Below are positions 32,289 through 40,602 of a stretch of 64,000 bases of DNA, piece by piece. The translations under genes and the position numbers were made by a program. The stretch is from contig CP107210.1 in NCBI GenBank assembly GCA_025757985.1, forward strand, positions 1 through 64,000. Reading direction: 5' to 3'. The notes under the pieces were generated by a model that was not told the origin of the DNA, searched no databases, and was given only the letters and a program-made list of their open reading frames with translations. The first letter of the stretch is position 1. The number at the start of each line of letters is the position of its first letter. The DNA is from Oscillospiraceae bacterium. GTDB lineage: Bacteria > Bacillota > Clostridia > Oscillospirales > Ruminococcaceae.

Positions 32289-33287
32289 ATGGCAACTTTT
32301 GAATCCCAGAATCGCCGTATGCCCAAGATCGAGGCTTGCCTCAAGGCCAACGGTCTCGAGAGCCTCGACGCCTGCAACGAGATGCTGCTGGCCAAGGGCA
32401 TCGACTGCGATAAGATCATCCGCGGCATTCAGCCCATCTGCTTCGACAACGCTGTCTGGGCATACACCCTCGGCACCGCCATCGCCGTCAAGCGCGGCCT
32501 GAAGAGCGCTGCTGACTGCGCCGCCGCCATCGGCGAGGGCCTCGAGGCCTTCACCATCCCCGGCTCTGTCGCTGAGCAGCGCAAGGTCGGTCTGGGCCAC
32601 GGCAACCTCGGCGCCATGCTGCTGCATGAGGATACCCATTGCTTCGCCTTCCTCGCCGGCCACGAGTCCTTTGCCGCCGCTGAGGGCGCTATCGGCATTG
32701 CCCGTACCGCCAACAAGGTCCGCAAGGAGCCCCTGCGCGTCATCCTGAACGGCCTGGGCAAGGACGCTGCCCAGATCATCAGCCGCATCAACGGCTTCAC
32801 CTATGTCAAGACCGACTACGACTTCGCCACCGGCGAGCTGAAGGTCGTCGAGACCATTCCTTACTCCGATGGCGAGCGCGCTGCTGTCAAGTGCTACGGC
32901 GCCAACGACGTTCTGGAGGGTGTCGCCATCATGAAGGCCGAGGGTGTTGAGGTTTCCATCACCGGTAACTCCACCAACCCCACCCGCTTCCAGCATCTGG
33001 TTGCCGGCACCTACAAGAAGTGGGCCATCGAGAACGGCAAGAAGTACTTCTCCGTCGCTTCCGGCGGCGGCACGGGCCGTACCCTGCACCCCGACAACGT
33101 CGCTGCAGGCCCCGCCTCCTATGGTCTGACCGACTCCATGGGCCGTATGCACGGTGATGCCCAGTTCGCTGGCTCCTCCTCCGTCCCGGCTCACGTTGAG
33201 ATGATGGGTCTGATCGGCGCCGGCAACAACCCCATGGTCGGCATGACTGTCGCCTGTGCTGTTGCTGCTTCTCAGGCTAACGCTTGA
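32289..33287 (+). CDS. GGGtGRT family protein
   Basis: A 332-residue protein with the family's hallmark SGGGTGRTLHPDNVAAGPASYGLTDSMG near residues 258-285. Other conserved parts are GLGHGNLGAMLLHEDTHCFAFLAGHESFAAAEGAIG (His/Asp-rich, about 100-136) and SITGNSTNPTRFQHLVAGTYKKWAIENGK. No signal peptide or membrane helix is seen, so it is cytosolic. The biochemical role is not known; constant pairing with a NifU-like protein suggests a metal- or cluster-dependent activity. GGGAGG precedes the start. A terminator follows 27 bp after the stop. Confidence 0.88.
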   Translation: MATFESQNRRMPKIEACLKANGLESLDACNEMLLAKGIDCDKIIRGIQPICFDNAVWAYTLGTAIAVKRGLKSAADCAAAIGEGLEAFTIPGSVAEQRKVGLGHGNLGAMLLHEDTHCFAFLAGHESFAAAEGAIGIARTANKVRKEPLRVILNGLGKDAAQIISRINGFTYVKTDYDFATGELKVVETIPYSDGERAAVKCYGANDVLEGVAIMKAEGVEVSITGNSTNPTRFQHLVAGTYKKWAIENGKKYFSVASGGGTGRTLHPDNVAAGPASYGLTDSMGRMHGDAQFAGSSSVPAHVEMMGLIGAGNNPMVGMTVACAVAASQANA

Positions 33288-33313
33288 TTTGAACTGAACC
33301 ATTAGGCTTTTCG

Positions 33314-33345
33314 CCGCCCGCTCCGCAATGGAGCGGGCGGTTTTT
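33314..33345 (+). terminator. Rho-independent terminator
   Basis: CCGCCCGCTCC and GGAGCGGGCGG form a perfect 11-bp stem (loop GCAAT) followed by TTTTT. Confidence 0.94.
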
Positions 33346-33352
33346 GTGTTTG

Positions 33353-33386
33353 AAAGGCTTCCCCCCTTGGGGGGAAGCCTTTTTTG
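33353..33386. repeat. Minimal family B arm (hairpin/terminator)
   Basis: AAAGGCTTCCCCCC and GGGGGGAAGCCTTTTTT form a near-perfect hairpin. Only the terminal palindrome of family B is present. It is a second terminator in series with the one just upstream. Confidence 0.85.
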
Positions 33387-33396
33387 CGCTTTTCTC

Positions 33397-33425
33397 TTGC
33401 TTTACGCCGCCCTATGTCATATAAT
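33397..33425 (+). promoter_or_regulatory. SigA-type promoter of the FHA/ABC operon
   Basis: TTGCTT (33397-33402), 17-bp spacer, TATAAT (33420-33425); the first CDS begins 43 bp downstream. Confidence 0.75.
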
Positions 33426-33467
33426 AAAATCGAGTATATGTAAATTTTTACTTGGGAGAAATCACCA

Positions 33468-34784
33468 ATGCCCAAAATTGACATCGACAACTACATAGAG
33501 CAGAGCGGTATGCGCAAGGCGCGCTTCGGCGGGTATGAGCCGGACGATGTGCGTCAGGCAATGCGGGAGCTTTGTGCCGAGTATGAGCAGCACCTCGCCG
33601 CGGCGGCCGCCGAGCTGCGCACCGTCCGGCAGGAGAATGACGCCCTGCGCCGCCATGCCCAGACCCTTGTGATGCAGAACCAGAACCTTTCGGCCCAAAA
33701 TGCAACGCTGGCCGGGCAGGTGGACAAGCTGCAGAGCTACCGCACCAATCTGGAAACGCAGTATTCCACCGCAAAGGAGCGCAACCACTCGCTGACGAAC
33801 CAGCTGGATGTGCTGCGCCTGAAAAACAGCGACCTTGTGCGGGAAAACAAGGAGCTGACCGAGCAGTGTGAGGAGGCAAACTCTGCGCTGCGGGTCAAGG
33901 GCCGCGCCCATGATCAGGCCCGCCAGCAGGTCATTGCGGACCGCGATAAGGTCATTGCCGAGGCCGAGGGCGATGCCGCGCGCATCCGCCAGCAGGCCCG
34001 GGACGATGCCGACAAGATCCTCAAGGATACGAACCTCAAGGCTGAGGCCATCGACCAGCTGGCGCGCGAGCAGGCCATTGCGCAGGCGCGCAAGATGGTC
34101 CAGTCCGCCACCGATGAAACACGGGAGATCCAGAACGCCCACCGGCTGCGGCTGCAGGACCTCAAGAGCCGCATCACCGAGATGGAAAAGACCCGCGGCG
34201 AGATGATGGACTACCTTGCAAAAATGATCGAGGAGCTGCAGAAAACGCAGGACTACGCCAGCCAGAGTGCGCCGCTCGTCCCCCATACGGAGGATCTGGC
34301 CGAGGCCGATGCCGAGCCGAAGCTCGATCTTTCGGCCAACAAGGTCGATGCGGCAGCCTCGGCGCTGCGCGGCAGCGAGCCGGAGCCGCAGCCCGCGCCC
34401 GCAGACCCGGATACGAACCGCGTGGTAGCCCCCGGCTTTGACGATGCCGAGCCGAGGACGAACACCGTTATCACGCCGTCACCGGATTATTTTGATACCG
34501 ACCCCAAGGAACAGCCCGGCGACCCGCATGAGGAGGTCGAGATCCCCGGTGCGATCTTCTCCTACCCGATCCTGCGCCAGCAGGGGGAACCGATTCTGGA
34601 CGAGGAAACCCCGCCCCAGCCGGTGCCCCACAAGCCGGTAATGCCCAGCTTTACGCTGGCGGATGAGGAGGAACCGGACGACGCGCTGCCCGCGCCCGCT
34701 GCGGCACCGGGCAAGCCGCAGTCCAAGCGCCGCCGCAAGGCTGTGATGGCCCTGCGCGCGCTGAACAGAAAGATCGGTGTATAA
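33468..34784 (+). CDS. DivIVA-like coiled-coil protein
   Basis: A 438-residue cytosolic protein. The N-terminus (RKARFGGYEPDDVRQAMRELCAEYEQHL, about residues 15-45) looks like the lipid-binding DivIVA/GpsB head. A long coiled coil follows (about 45-265), rich in Gln, Glu, Asn and Arg. The rest (about 270-438) is acidic, Pro-rich and likely disordered, with several Thr-Pro/Thr-Asp sites (NTVITPSPDYFDTDP) that could be phosphothreonine targets for the downstream FHA proteins; that is inference. AAGGGAGA-like purine sequence precedes the ATG. It heads the FHA/ABC operon. Confidence 0.72.
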   Translation: MPKIDIDNYIEQSGMRKARFGGYEPDDVRQAMRELCAEYEQHLAAAAAELRTVRQENDALRRHAQTLVMQNQNLSAQNATLAGQVDKLQSYRTNLETQYSTAKERNHSLTNQLDVLRLKNSDLVRENKELTEQCEEANSALRVKGRAHDQARQQVIADRDKVIAEAEGDAARIRQQARDDADKILKDTNLKAEAIDQLAREQAIAQARKMVQSATDETREIQNAHRLRLQDLKSRITEMEKTRGEMMDYLAKMIEELQKTQDYASQSAPLVPHTEDLAEADAEPKLDLSANKVDAAASALRGSEPEPQPAPADPDTNRVVAPGFDDAEPRTNTVITPSPDYFDTDPKEQPGDPHEEVEIPGAIFSYPILRQQGEPILDEETPPQPVPHKPVMPSFTLADEEEPDDALPAPAAAPGKPQSKRRRKAVMALRALNRKIGV

Positions 34785-34843
34785 GACCTTGCCGCACGAT
34801 TCCCGCCGGGGCGGCGGGGCCGCAAGAGGAGCAGGAGGCAACC

Positions 34844-36565
34844 ATGAGACCGCATAAGCTCGGCATCTGCGCAGCGCTGGCACTGATGCTGGCATTGCTC
34901 TGCGCGTTCGGCGCGGCGGCGGACACCACCGTTGGCATGACCGGTGCCGGGACCTTCCGGATGGAGCAGGCCTATGTCAATGTGCCAGAGCTGGATGTCT
35001 ATTTCTATGCGCTGGACGGGGACGGCAACCCCTATTCCTCAATCAAGGTGCAGGCGGCCGGCCCTGAACTGACACTGGGGGACCGCAGGCTGGAGGTGCG
35101 CTCTGTCGCAGTGGCCAGCGACCCGATCTGCTATATCCTTGCGCTGGACAACAGCGCCGACCTGCCCGCCGCGGACTTTAACACGATGCTGGGCGGCGTG
35201 CGCAAGCTGGTCAACGCAATGGACGCGGACGACCAGCTTATGCTCTACACAACGGCCGGTACGGCCGAGTGTGTGCTGCCCGCGACCTCCGACAAAGCGC
35301 TGATGTACAAGGCGCTGGGTGCCGTGCAGCAGGCCGAGGGCCGCATGGATAGTGCCCAGCTGGTGTCGGCGGTCTACACCGACATACAAAGTGATTTTCA
35401 GGCGCTGGCCCCGCGCAAGGCTGCGATGATCGTGACCGATGCCGGGCAGGTGCTGACGAATATGGCGCTGGTCGGCACGCTGGCCAGCGATTTCGGGGAC
35501 CAGATCGGCATGGCCGCCTATGTCTATTTAATGACAGAAAAGCCGCAGCTTTTTGAGACGCTGCAGCAGGCGTCCGGCGGCAGGCTGGTTCTCTGTGAGG
35601 CGGCCGGGCTGGGGGATGAGCTGAAGGCAAAGCATGCCTATTTTGCCACGGCGCTTGAGATACGCACCGAGGTCCCCGAAAGCCTGTACGGCGAGCGGCT
35701 GGAGACGCTGACGCTCGCCATGCCGCAGCTGGGCAGCGCTATCCGCAGCGCCCAGACGGTCTACATGGGCCACAAGCTGGCCAAGCCTCAGGTCACCGGG
35801 GTGGAAACGCTGCGCCGCGACCAGCTGCGGCTGACCTTCAACCAGCCGATCAACGAGAATGCCGACAAGACCCAGCTGTATGAGATACGCTCCAAGGATA
35901 TATGGAACTGGCGTGTCGGCGTCCATTCGGTCAAAATCGGGGAGGACGGCCGCACGGCGGTGCTGCAGATCGACCCGCTGTATAAGGGCGAATATACCGT
36001 CGCGCTGAACCGGGTATCCAGCCGGATGAGCGCCGCCAATGTCAGCAGCAGCCGCAATACGACCGCCTTCCGGGTGGTCGTCTGGCCGCGGGACAGGGAG
36101 TTCTATTTTGCGCGGTTCCGGGTGCCGCTTGTGCTTGGTGCGCTGCTGCTGCTGACGCTCTGCGGCAGCTGGTGGGCGGTGCGCCGCCGCGACCGTGCTG
36201 CCGAGCAGGAGGCGGAGGCCGAGCATCTGCTGGCCGGGGCCGGGGCACCGGATGCCCTGCCGCGCCGCTGGGTCACGCTGTTCTGGAGCCAGCGCTCCTC
36301 CATTGCCGAGAGCCGCTGGGCCGGCATGGTCGAGAGTAGCCTCATCATCGGCAGCGATGCCGCCCAATGCGATTTTTGTCTGCCGGATCGCAAGCTTTGC
36401 CCGCAGCACTGCGCCCTCTCGGTGCAGGGAGATTCGCTGCTGGTGCAGCCCCTGACGGACCGTGCCCGGGTCTATGTCAACGGTGAGCGCATAGACGGCG
36501 AGCATCGGCTGCAGAATAACGATACGCTGCGCATCGGAAAGACGACGCTGCGGCTGGTTTTGTAG
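34844..36565 (+). CDS. Secreted vWA-like domain/TM/cytosolic FHA protein
   Basis: A 573-residue single-pass protein. A signal peptide (ALMLALLCAFGAAAD, cleavage near 26) leads to an extracellular part. A vWA-like fold starts at about 95 (ICYILALDNSADLPAADF, where DNSAD resembles a degenerate DxSxS MIDAS). A beta-rich segment follows (about 305-405). The membrane helix is at about 425-445 (VPLVLGALLLLTLCGSWWAV). The cytosolic C-terminus (about 480-573) is an FHA domain: ESSLIIGSDAAQCDFCLPDR, QHCALSV, VYVNGERIDG. The stop codon TAG is part of a family A repeat. GAGGAGCAGGAGG precedes the ATG. Confidence 0.75.
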   Translation: MRPHKLGICAALALMLALLCAFGAAADTTVGMTGAGTFRMEQAYVNVPELDVYFYALDGDGNPYSSIKVQAAGPELTLGDRRLEVRSVAVASDPICYILALDNSADLPAADFNTMLGGVRKLVNAMDADDQLMLYTTAGTAECVLPATSDKALMYKALGAVQQAEGRMDSAQLVSAVYTDIQSDFQALAPRKAAMIVTDAGQVLTNMALVGTLASDFGDQIGMAAYVYLMTEKPQLFETLQQASGGRLVLCEAAGLGDELKAKHAYFATALEIRTEVPESLYGERLETLTLAMPQLGSAIRSAQTVYMGHKLAKPQVTGVETLRRDQLRLTFNQPINENADKTQLYEIRSKDIWNWRVGVHSVKIGEDGRTAVLQIDPLYKGEYTVALNRVSSRMSAANVSSSRNTTAFRVVVWPRDREFYFARFRVPLVLGALLLLTLCGSWWAVRRRDRAAEQEAEAEHLLAGAGAPDALPRRWVTLFWSQRSSIAESRWAGMVESSLIIGSDAAQCDFCLPDRKLCPQHCALSVQGDSLLVQPLTDRARVYVNGERIDGEHRLQNNDTLRIGKTTLRLVL

Positions 36566-36591
36566 GGACGGATGCAAGCATCGACCCCTGC
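36563..36591. repeat. Family A remnant overlapping a stop codon
   Basis: GTAGGGACGGATGCAAGCATCGACCCCTG begins at the stop of the vWA/FHA gene; its TAG is that stop codon. The arms CGATGC/GCATCG are imperfect. Confidence 0.7.
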
Positions 36592-36635
36592 GATTTTCCG
36601 CGCAGCTGCGCACCGCCCCAAAGGAGTTATGTAGT

Positions 36636-37124
36636 ATGAAGCTATCCAAATGTGCAAACGGCCACTTTTATGACAGCGACAAATACCCTGAGTGCCCCTA
36701 CTGCAACACGGATCTGCTGAAGGATCACGCCATCGTCCATGAGGGCGAGGCCGAGCCGCCGGCTGCCGCTGCGCAGGCGGCCGCCCCGGCGGGGCCGGTG
36801 ACAGGCTGGCTTGTGGTGCTGGACGGGCCCGCACGGGGCCGCGACCTGCGCCTTGGCATCGGCCGCAGCTTTCTCGGGCTGGATGACGCCGGTGCGCCGA
36901 TCACCCTGAGTGCTGATGCCCCCCTGAGTGCCCGGCAGGCCGTGGTCGTCTACGATGCCGAGAAAAACAGCTTTGTGCTGCTGCCCGGCTCCTCGCAGGA
37001 GCTTTGCTACCTCGGGGAGGAGGCGGTCCTTGCACCCAGCCCGCTGACCGGCGGCGAAACGCTCCGCCTCGGCGGTGCGGCGCTTACCTTTGTGCCGCTC
37101 TGCGGCGGCGCATTCCACTGGTAA
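36636..37124 (+). CDS. Zinc-ribbon plus FHA-like protein
   Basis: A 162-residue cytosolic protein. The N-terminal zinc ribbon is CANGHFYDSDKYPECPYC (residues 6-23, with CxxGH and CPYC ligands). An Ala/Pro linker follows, then an FHA-like fold (about 60-160) with LVVLDGPARGRDLRLGIGRSFLGL and ALTFVPLCGGAFHW. Such small ribbon-FHA proteins accompany FHA-controlled membrane systems in Clostridia. The expected FHA Ser/His pair is not clear, so phosphopeptide binding may be lost. AAAGGAG precedes the ATG. Confidence 0.75.
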   Translation: MKLSKCANGHFYDSDKYPECPYCNTDLLKDHAIVHEGEAEPPAAAAQAAAPAGPVTGWLVVLDGPARGRDLRLGIGRSFLGLDDAGAPITLSADAPLSARQAVVVYDAEKNSFVLLPGSSQELCYLGEEAVLAPSPLTGGETLRLGGAALTFVPLCGGAFHW

Positions 37125-37136
37125 GGGGGCAACGCC

Positions 37137-38654
37137 ATGACAAGTGAGATCGTCATTTTGATCACCGAGCTGCGCAACAAGCAGCGCATTACGCTGCCCG
37201 CCGGCGCCTACCGGTTCGGCCGCAGTGCGCAGTGTGAGTATGTGCTGCGCCGCAACAGTGTCGGCGACCATCAGTTTACCGTCTCCTATGAAAAGGATGG
37301 CTGGGTCGTGACGGACGGCGCCAGCGACTACCGCACATGGTACAACAACCGCTATCTTGAGCCGGGGGAGACCAGCGTGCTGCAGGCGGGGGATGTCATC
37401 GGGCTGAACACCGATGGCAACTCCGACACGCAGGAGATTACCTTCCGCGTGGAGGAGATCACCAATGTGCAGGGTGACGGCGCGGCCCCGATAAAAGAAC
37501 AGACCACCGAGGCCGTCCTGCGCGAGGTGGATATACGCCGCAAAAAGCGGGTGCTGATCGGCCGCGGGGACGACTGCGACATCAAGCTCGTCAGCGACCG
37601 CGTCTCCCGCCATCACTGCGAGGTCTTGTACAAGGACGGCCACTATGAGCTGCACGACCTCGGCTCCACCAACGGCACCTATCTGGACGGGGTGCGGGTC
37701 AGCCGTGCCGTGCTGCGTAATGGGGCGGTCATCAACGTGCCTGCGCAGGTTTTTGCCTTTACAGGCGGGATGCTGCACTACCACGCCCACCAGAGCGGCA
37801 TCAGTATCCAGCTTGTAAATGTGTACAAAACGGTAAAAAACGCCAACACCGGCAAGCCGCTGAACATTGTGGACGGCACAAGCTTTCAGGTTGAGCCGAA
37901 CAGCTTTGTGGTGCTGGTCGGCGGCTCCGGCACCGGCAAGTCGAGCCTTTTGACCTGCATCACCGGCACAGCCCCCTGCACGGCGGGCAGCGTCCGGTTT
38001 GACGGGCTGGACACAGGCTCCAACCGCAACGCCTTTGAGGCGGCGCTGGGCTATGTGCCGCAGAAGGACATCATGCACGACAGCCTGACCGTGGAGCAAA
38101 GCCTGACCTACACGGCCAAGCTGCGCATCGCCCACGATGCTACCCGGGCCGAGATCGCCGCCGCCGTGGCCCACGCCATCGAGGCGGTGGACCTGCAGGG
38201 ACGGGAAAAAACCTACATATCCAAGCTGTCCGGCGGGCAGAAGAAGCGCGTTTCCATTGCGATGGAGCTGCTGGCCAACCCGCGGCTGCTGATTCTGGAC
38301 GAGCCGACAAGCGGACTTTCCCCTGATTTGGACCGCAGCATGATGGAGCTTTGCCGCCGCCTGAGCCACCAGAACTGCACGGTGCTGATGGTCACCCACA
38401 ACATGTCCAACATCAACCTCTGTGATAAGATCGCTTTTCTGGGCGTGGGCGGCGTGCTGTGCTACTACGGTGCGCCCGAGCAGCTGAACGATTACTTTGA
38501 TGTGGAGATGACCAGCGATATTTTTGAAAAGCTGCGGGACGCCGAGCAGGTCGAGCTTTACCGCAGAAAATACTTTACGACCCCCGAGTTTAACCGCCTG
38601 CTGGCGGCCTGCCCGGAGGCGGCGCAGGAGGCGGACAAGCGATGCAGCCAGTAA
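37137..38654 (+). CDS. FHA-FHA-ABC transporter ATPase
   Basis: A 505-residue protein. FHA1 covers about residues 1-105 (YRFGRSAQCEYVLRRNSVGDHQFTVSYE). FHA2 covers about 135-215 and has the canonical GRGDDCDIKLVSDRVSRHHCEVLY and LHDLGSTNGTYLDG, including the phosphothreonine-contact Arg, Ser and Asn. An ABCG-type ATPase follows (about 220-440): Walker A GGSGTGKSS, signature LSGGQKKRVSIAMEL, Walker B LLILDEPTSGL. The arrangement is that of mycobacterial Rv1747, but without the fused membrane domain, which is encoded by the next gene. The 3' end overlaps that gene by 13 bp. Confidence 0.88.
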   Translation: MTSEIVILITELRNKQRITLPAGAYRFGRSAQCEYVLRRNSVGDHQFTVSYEKDGWVVTDGASDYRTWYNNRYLEPGETSVLQAGDVIGLNTDGNSDTQEITFRVEEITNVQGDGAAPIKEQTTEAVLREVDIRRKKRVLIGRGDDCDIKLVSDRVSRHHCEVLYKDGHYELHDLGSTNGTYLDGVRVSRAVLRNGAVINVPAQVFAFTGGMLHYHAHQSGISIQLVNVYKTVKNANTGKPLNIVDGTSFQVEPNSFVVLVGGSGTGKSSLLTCITGTAPCTAGSVRFDGLDTGSNRNAFEAALGYVPQKDIMHDSLTVEQSLTYTAKLRIAHDATRAEIAAAVAHAIEAVDLQGREKTYISKLSGGQKKRVSIAMELLANPRLLILDEPTSGLSPDLDRSMMELCRRLSHQNCTVLMVTHNMSNINLCDKIAFLGVGGVLCYYGAPEQLNDYFDVEMTSDIFEKLRDAEQVELYRRKYFTTPEFNRLLAACPEAAQEADKRCSQ

Positions 38655-39475
38655 AAATCTTGAAATTCCTGCGCCAGCTTGGCGTGCTGGTGCAGCGCAA
38701 CCTGCAGCTGATCTGGAACGACAAGCTGCTGCTCGCCAGTCTGGCGCTGCAATCGCCGTTTATGGTGCTGGTCATCAAGCTGACAGCCGACCCTAACTGC
38801 TTTACCTCCAACCTTGTCAACATCGGCAGCCGCACGGCGCTTTTTATTCTGGCGGCGATGGCAACCTTTATGGGCACGCTCAACTCCTACCGTGAGATCT
38901 GTAAGGAGCGCGAGATCATCCTGCGCGAGGCCTCGGTCGGGGTCAGCCTGCCGGCGGTCGTGCTGAGCAAGGCAGTGGTCCTTTTCCTGATCGAGATCCT
39001 GCAGTCGGTCATTCTGGCGATGGGTTTTGTGGCCATCGTCCATGTGCCGCAGAACCATCTGCTGCTGGAGACCGACATCGAGATCTTCGTCACGTTGCTG
39101 CTGACGATGTTCTCCTCAAGCTGCGTGGGACTGTTGATCTCGGCGCTTTTCAGCAATGGCGAAAGCGCGATTCTGGCGGTGCTGGTGCTGATGATCGGTC
39201 AGGTCGTATTCAGCAATGTCATGTTCACCTTGACCGGCGCAGCGGCAACGATCTCCACCGTCATTGTCTGCCGCTGGGGTATGGGCGCACTGGGCGCCTC
39301 CACCGATTTGAACAGCCGCATGGCGTGGCTGCAGGCCGGGCTGGACGGCCCCATGTATGACGCTACGGTCGAGAACCTGACCCACTCCTGGCAGATGCTG
39401 GGGTTGATCTCACTGGTCAGCCTTGTGGCGGCGTGGCTGGTGCTGCAAATTGCGTTTGATAAGAAAAAGGCGTAA
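38642..39475 (+). CDS. ABC-2 type permease paired with the FHA-ABC ATPase
   Basis: A 277-residue membrane protein with about six helices and an ABC-2/ABCG topology. The N-terminal segment VLVQRNLQLIWNDKLLLASLALQSPFMVLVIKL is the usual connecting and TM1 region; YREICKEREIILREASVGVSLPAVVLSKAVV is the coupling region of ABCG half-transporters. It overlaps the ATPase gene by 13 bp, so the two form one exporter. The cargo is unknown. It is the last gene of the FHA operon. Confidence 0.83.
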   Translation: MQPVKILKFLRQLGVLVQRNLQLIWNDKLLLASLALQSPFMVLVIKLTADPNCFTSNLVNIGSRTALFILAAMATFMGTLNSYREICKEREIILREASVGVSLPAVVLSKAVVLFLIEILQSVILAMGFVAIVHVPQNHLLLETDIEIFVTLLLTMFSSSCVGLLISALFSNGESAILAVLVLMIGQVVFSNVMFTLTGAAATISTVIVCRWGMGALGASTDLNSRMAWLQAGLDGPMYDATVENLTHSWQMLGLISLVSLVAAWLVLQIAFDKKKA

Positions 39476-39482
39476 AAGCCAA

Positions 39483-39632
39483 AAGGCTTCCCCTGCGGGG
39501 GAAACTGTCACCGCAGGTGACTGATGAGGGGCGGCTTTGCGGCAGTAACCCTTTAACGGGTAATAGAGGCCGCGCTGCCCCTCATCCGGCCTCGGTCGGA
39601 GCCTCGGCCACCTTCCCCCACGGGGGAAGGCA
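39483..39632. repeat. Family B repeat, copy 4
   Basis: Bounded by AGGCTTCCCCTGCGGGGGAA and CCCCCACGGGGGAAGGCATT. The interior CGGCTTTGCGGCAGTAACCC and GGTAATAGAGGCCG are shared with the copy at 41353. Confidence 0.9.
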
Positions 39633-39640
39633 TTCACGCA

Positions 39641-39674
39641 TAAAACAAGCCCCGGACTTTTAACGGTCCGGGGC
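39641..39674 (-). terminator. Terminator of the minus-strand trmB operon
   Basis: GCCCCGGAC and GTCCGGGGC form a 9-bp stem with an 8-nt loop. On the minus strand it continues into TTGTTTTA, 17 bp after the CmpB-like gene's stop. Confidence 0.8.
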
Positions 39675-39690
39675 GACTTTGTTGAAAAGC

Positions 39691-40602
39691 TTACGCCTTT
39701 TTGATTTTCTCCTTGGCATTGGCGGCCAGCTCGCGCAGGCGCACCATGGCGGCGCGGGTGGTGGCCAGCGTCTCGCCGTATTTCAGGCTCTTCATGCCGG
39801 GGAAGGCGCGCAGCAGGCGGCGCGCACCGATGTGGTCATGCTCGGCAGCGGCCAGCTTGTCGCGCAGGTCGCTGACACGGGCCGTGACCTCGGCGCGCAG
39901 CTCTGCAGCGTTCTCGCGGCCCTCCAGCTTTGCCAGCGCCAGCTGCAGCTTCTGCTCATCCAGCACGGCATCGGCGGTCATGGCACCGGTGCCCAGCACG
40001 GTGGTCAGCTTGTCGCTGGTCACGCGCAGACGGGCGCGCAGTTCGTCAATTTCGCGCAGGTACTTGTTCAGGCCGATGGCGGCGGCGGTCGAGACCCCGA
40101 CATCCACCGCAAAGATAAGAAGCAGCACAATGTCAAGGATCAGCATGACCTTGAACGGCATCGGATTGGAGCCGCGGGCCAGCAGGGGATGAAAGACCTT
40201 GATCATCAGCACACTGCCCAGCCCCCACAGCAGGGAGAACTGCGGGCAGATATAGCCGCCCAGATTGAATTTCATGTTGGAGTAATCCCACCAGCGGATG
40301 TGGTAGATCTTGAACAGCGCCCAGCCGCCGACCAGCTCAATGGCGGTGGTCAGCGCCATGCCGATGAAAAAGACGGCCACGGCGCTCAGGCTGCCGCTGT
40401 CCGGCAGCGGGATCAGGTTGACACTGTAGACCAGCCCCACCATGCCGAAGCCGTAGATCGGGCAGATCGGTCCGCAGAGAAAGCCGCGGTTGACGAGTGC
40501 ATGGGTCTTGACGGCGGCGTAGACGACCTCAACGCCCCATCCGATGAACCCGTACAGGAAGAACCAGTACACCGTCTTGACGGCGAGCTCAGTCAGATTC
40601 AT
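39691..40602 (-). CDS. Putative ABC transporter permease, CmpB-like family
   Basis: A 303-residue membrane protein. About five to six helices lie in the first 190 residues; YWFFLYGFIGWGVEVVYAAVKTHALVNRGFLCGPICPIYGFGMVGLVY is the hallmark of the family named putative ABC transporter permease (PF06541). The last 100 residues are an Arg/Ala-rich coiled coil facing the cytosol. No ATPase partner is adjacent, and a transport role is unproven. It overlaps trmB by 14 bp. Confidence 0.82.
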   Translation of the reverse strand: MNLTELAVKTVYWFFLYGFIGWGVEVVYAAVKTHALVNRGFLCGPICPIYGFGMVGLVYSVNLIPLPDSGSLSAVAVFFIGMALTTAIELVGGWALFKIYHIRWWDYSNMKFNLGGYICPQFSLLWGLGSVLMIKVFHPLLARGSNPMPFKVMLILDIVLLLIFAVDVGVSTAAAIGLNKYLREIDELRARLRVTSDKLTTVLGTGAMTADAVLDEQKLQLALAKLEGRENAAELRAEVTARVSDLRDKLAAAEHDHIGARRLLRAFPGMKSLKYGETLATTRAAMVRLRELAANAKEKIKKA

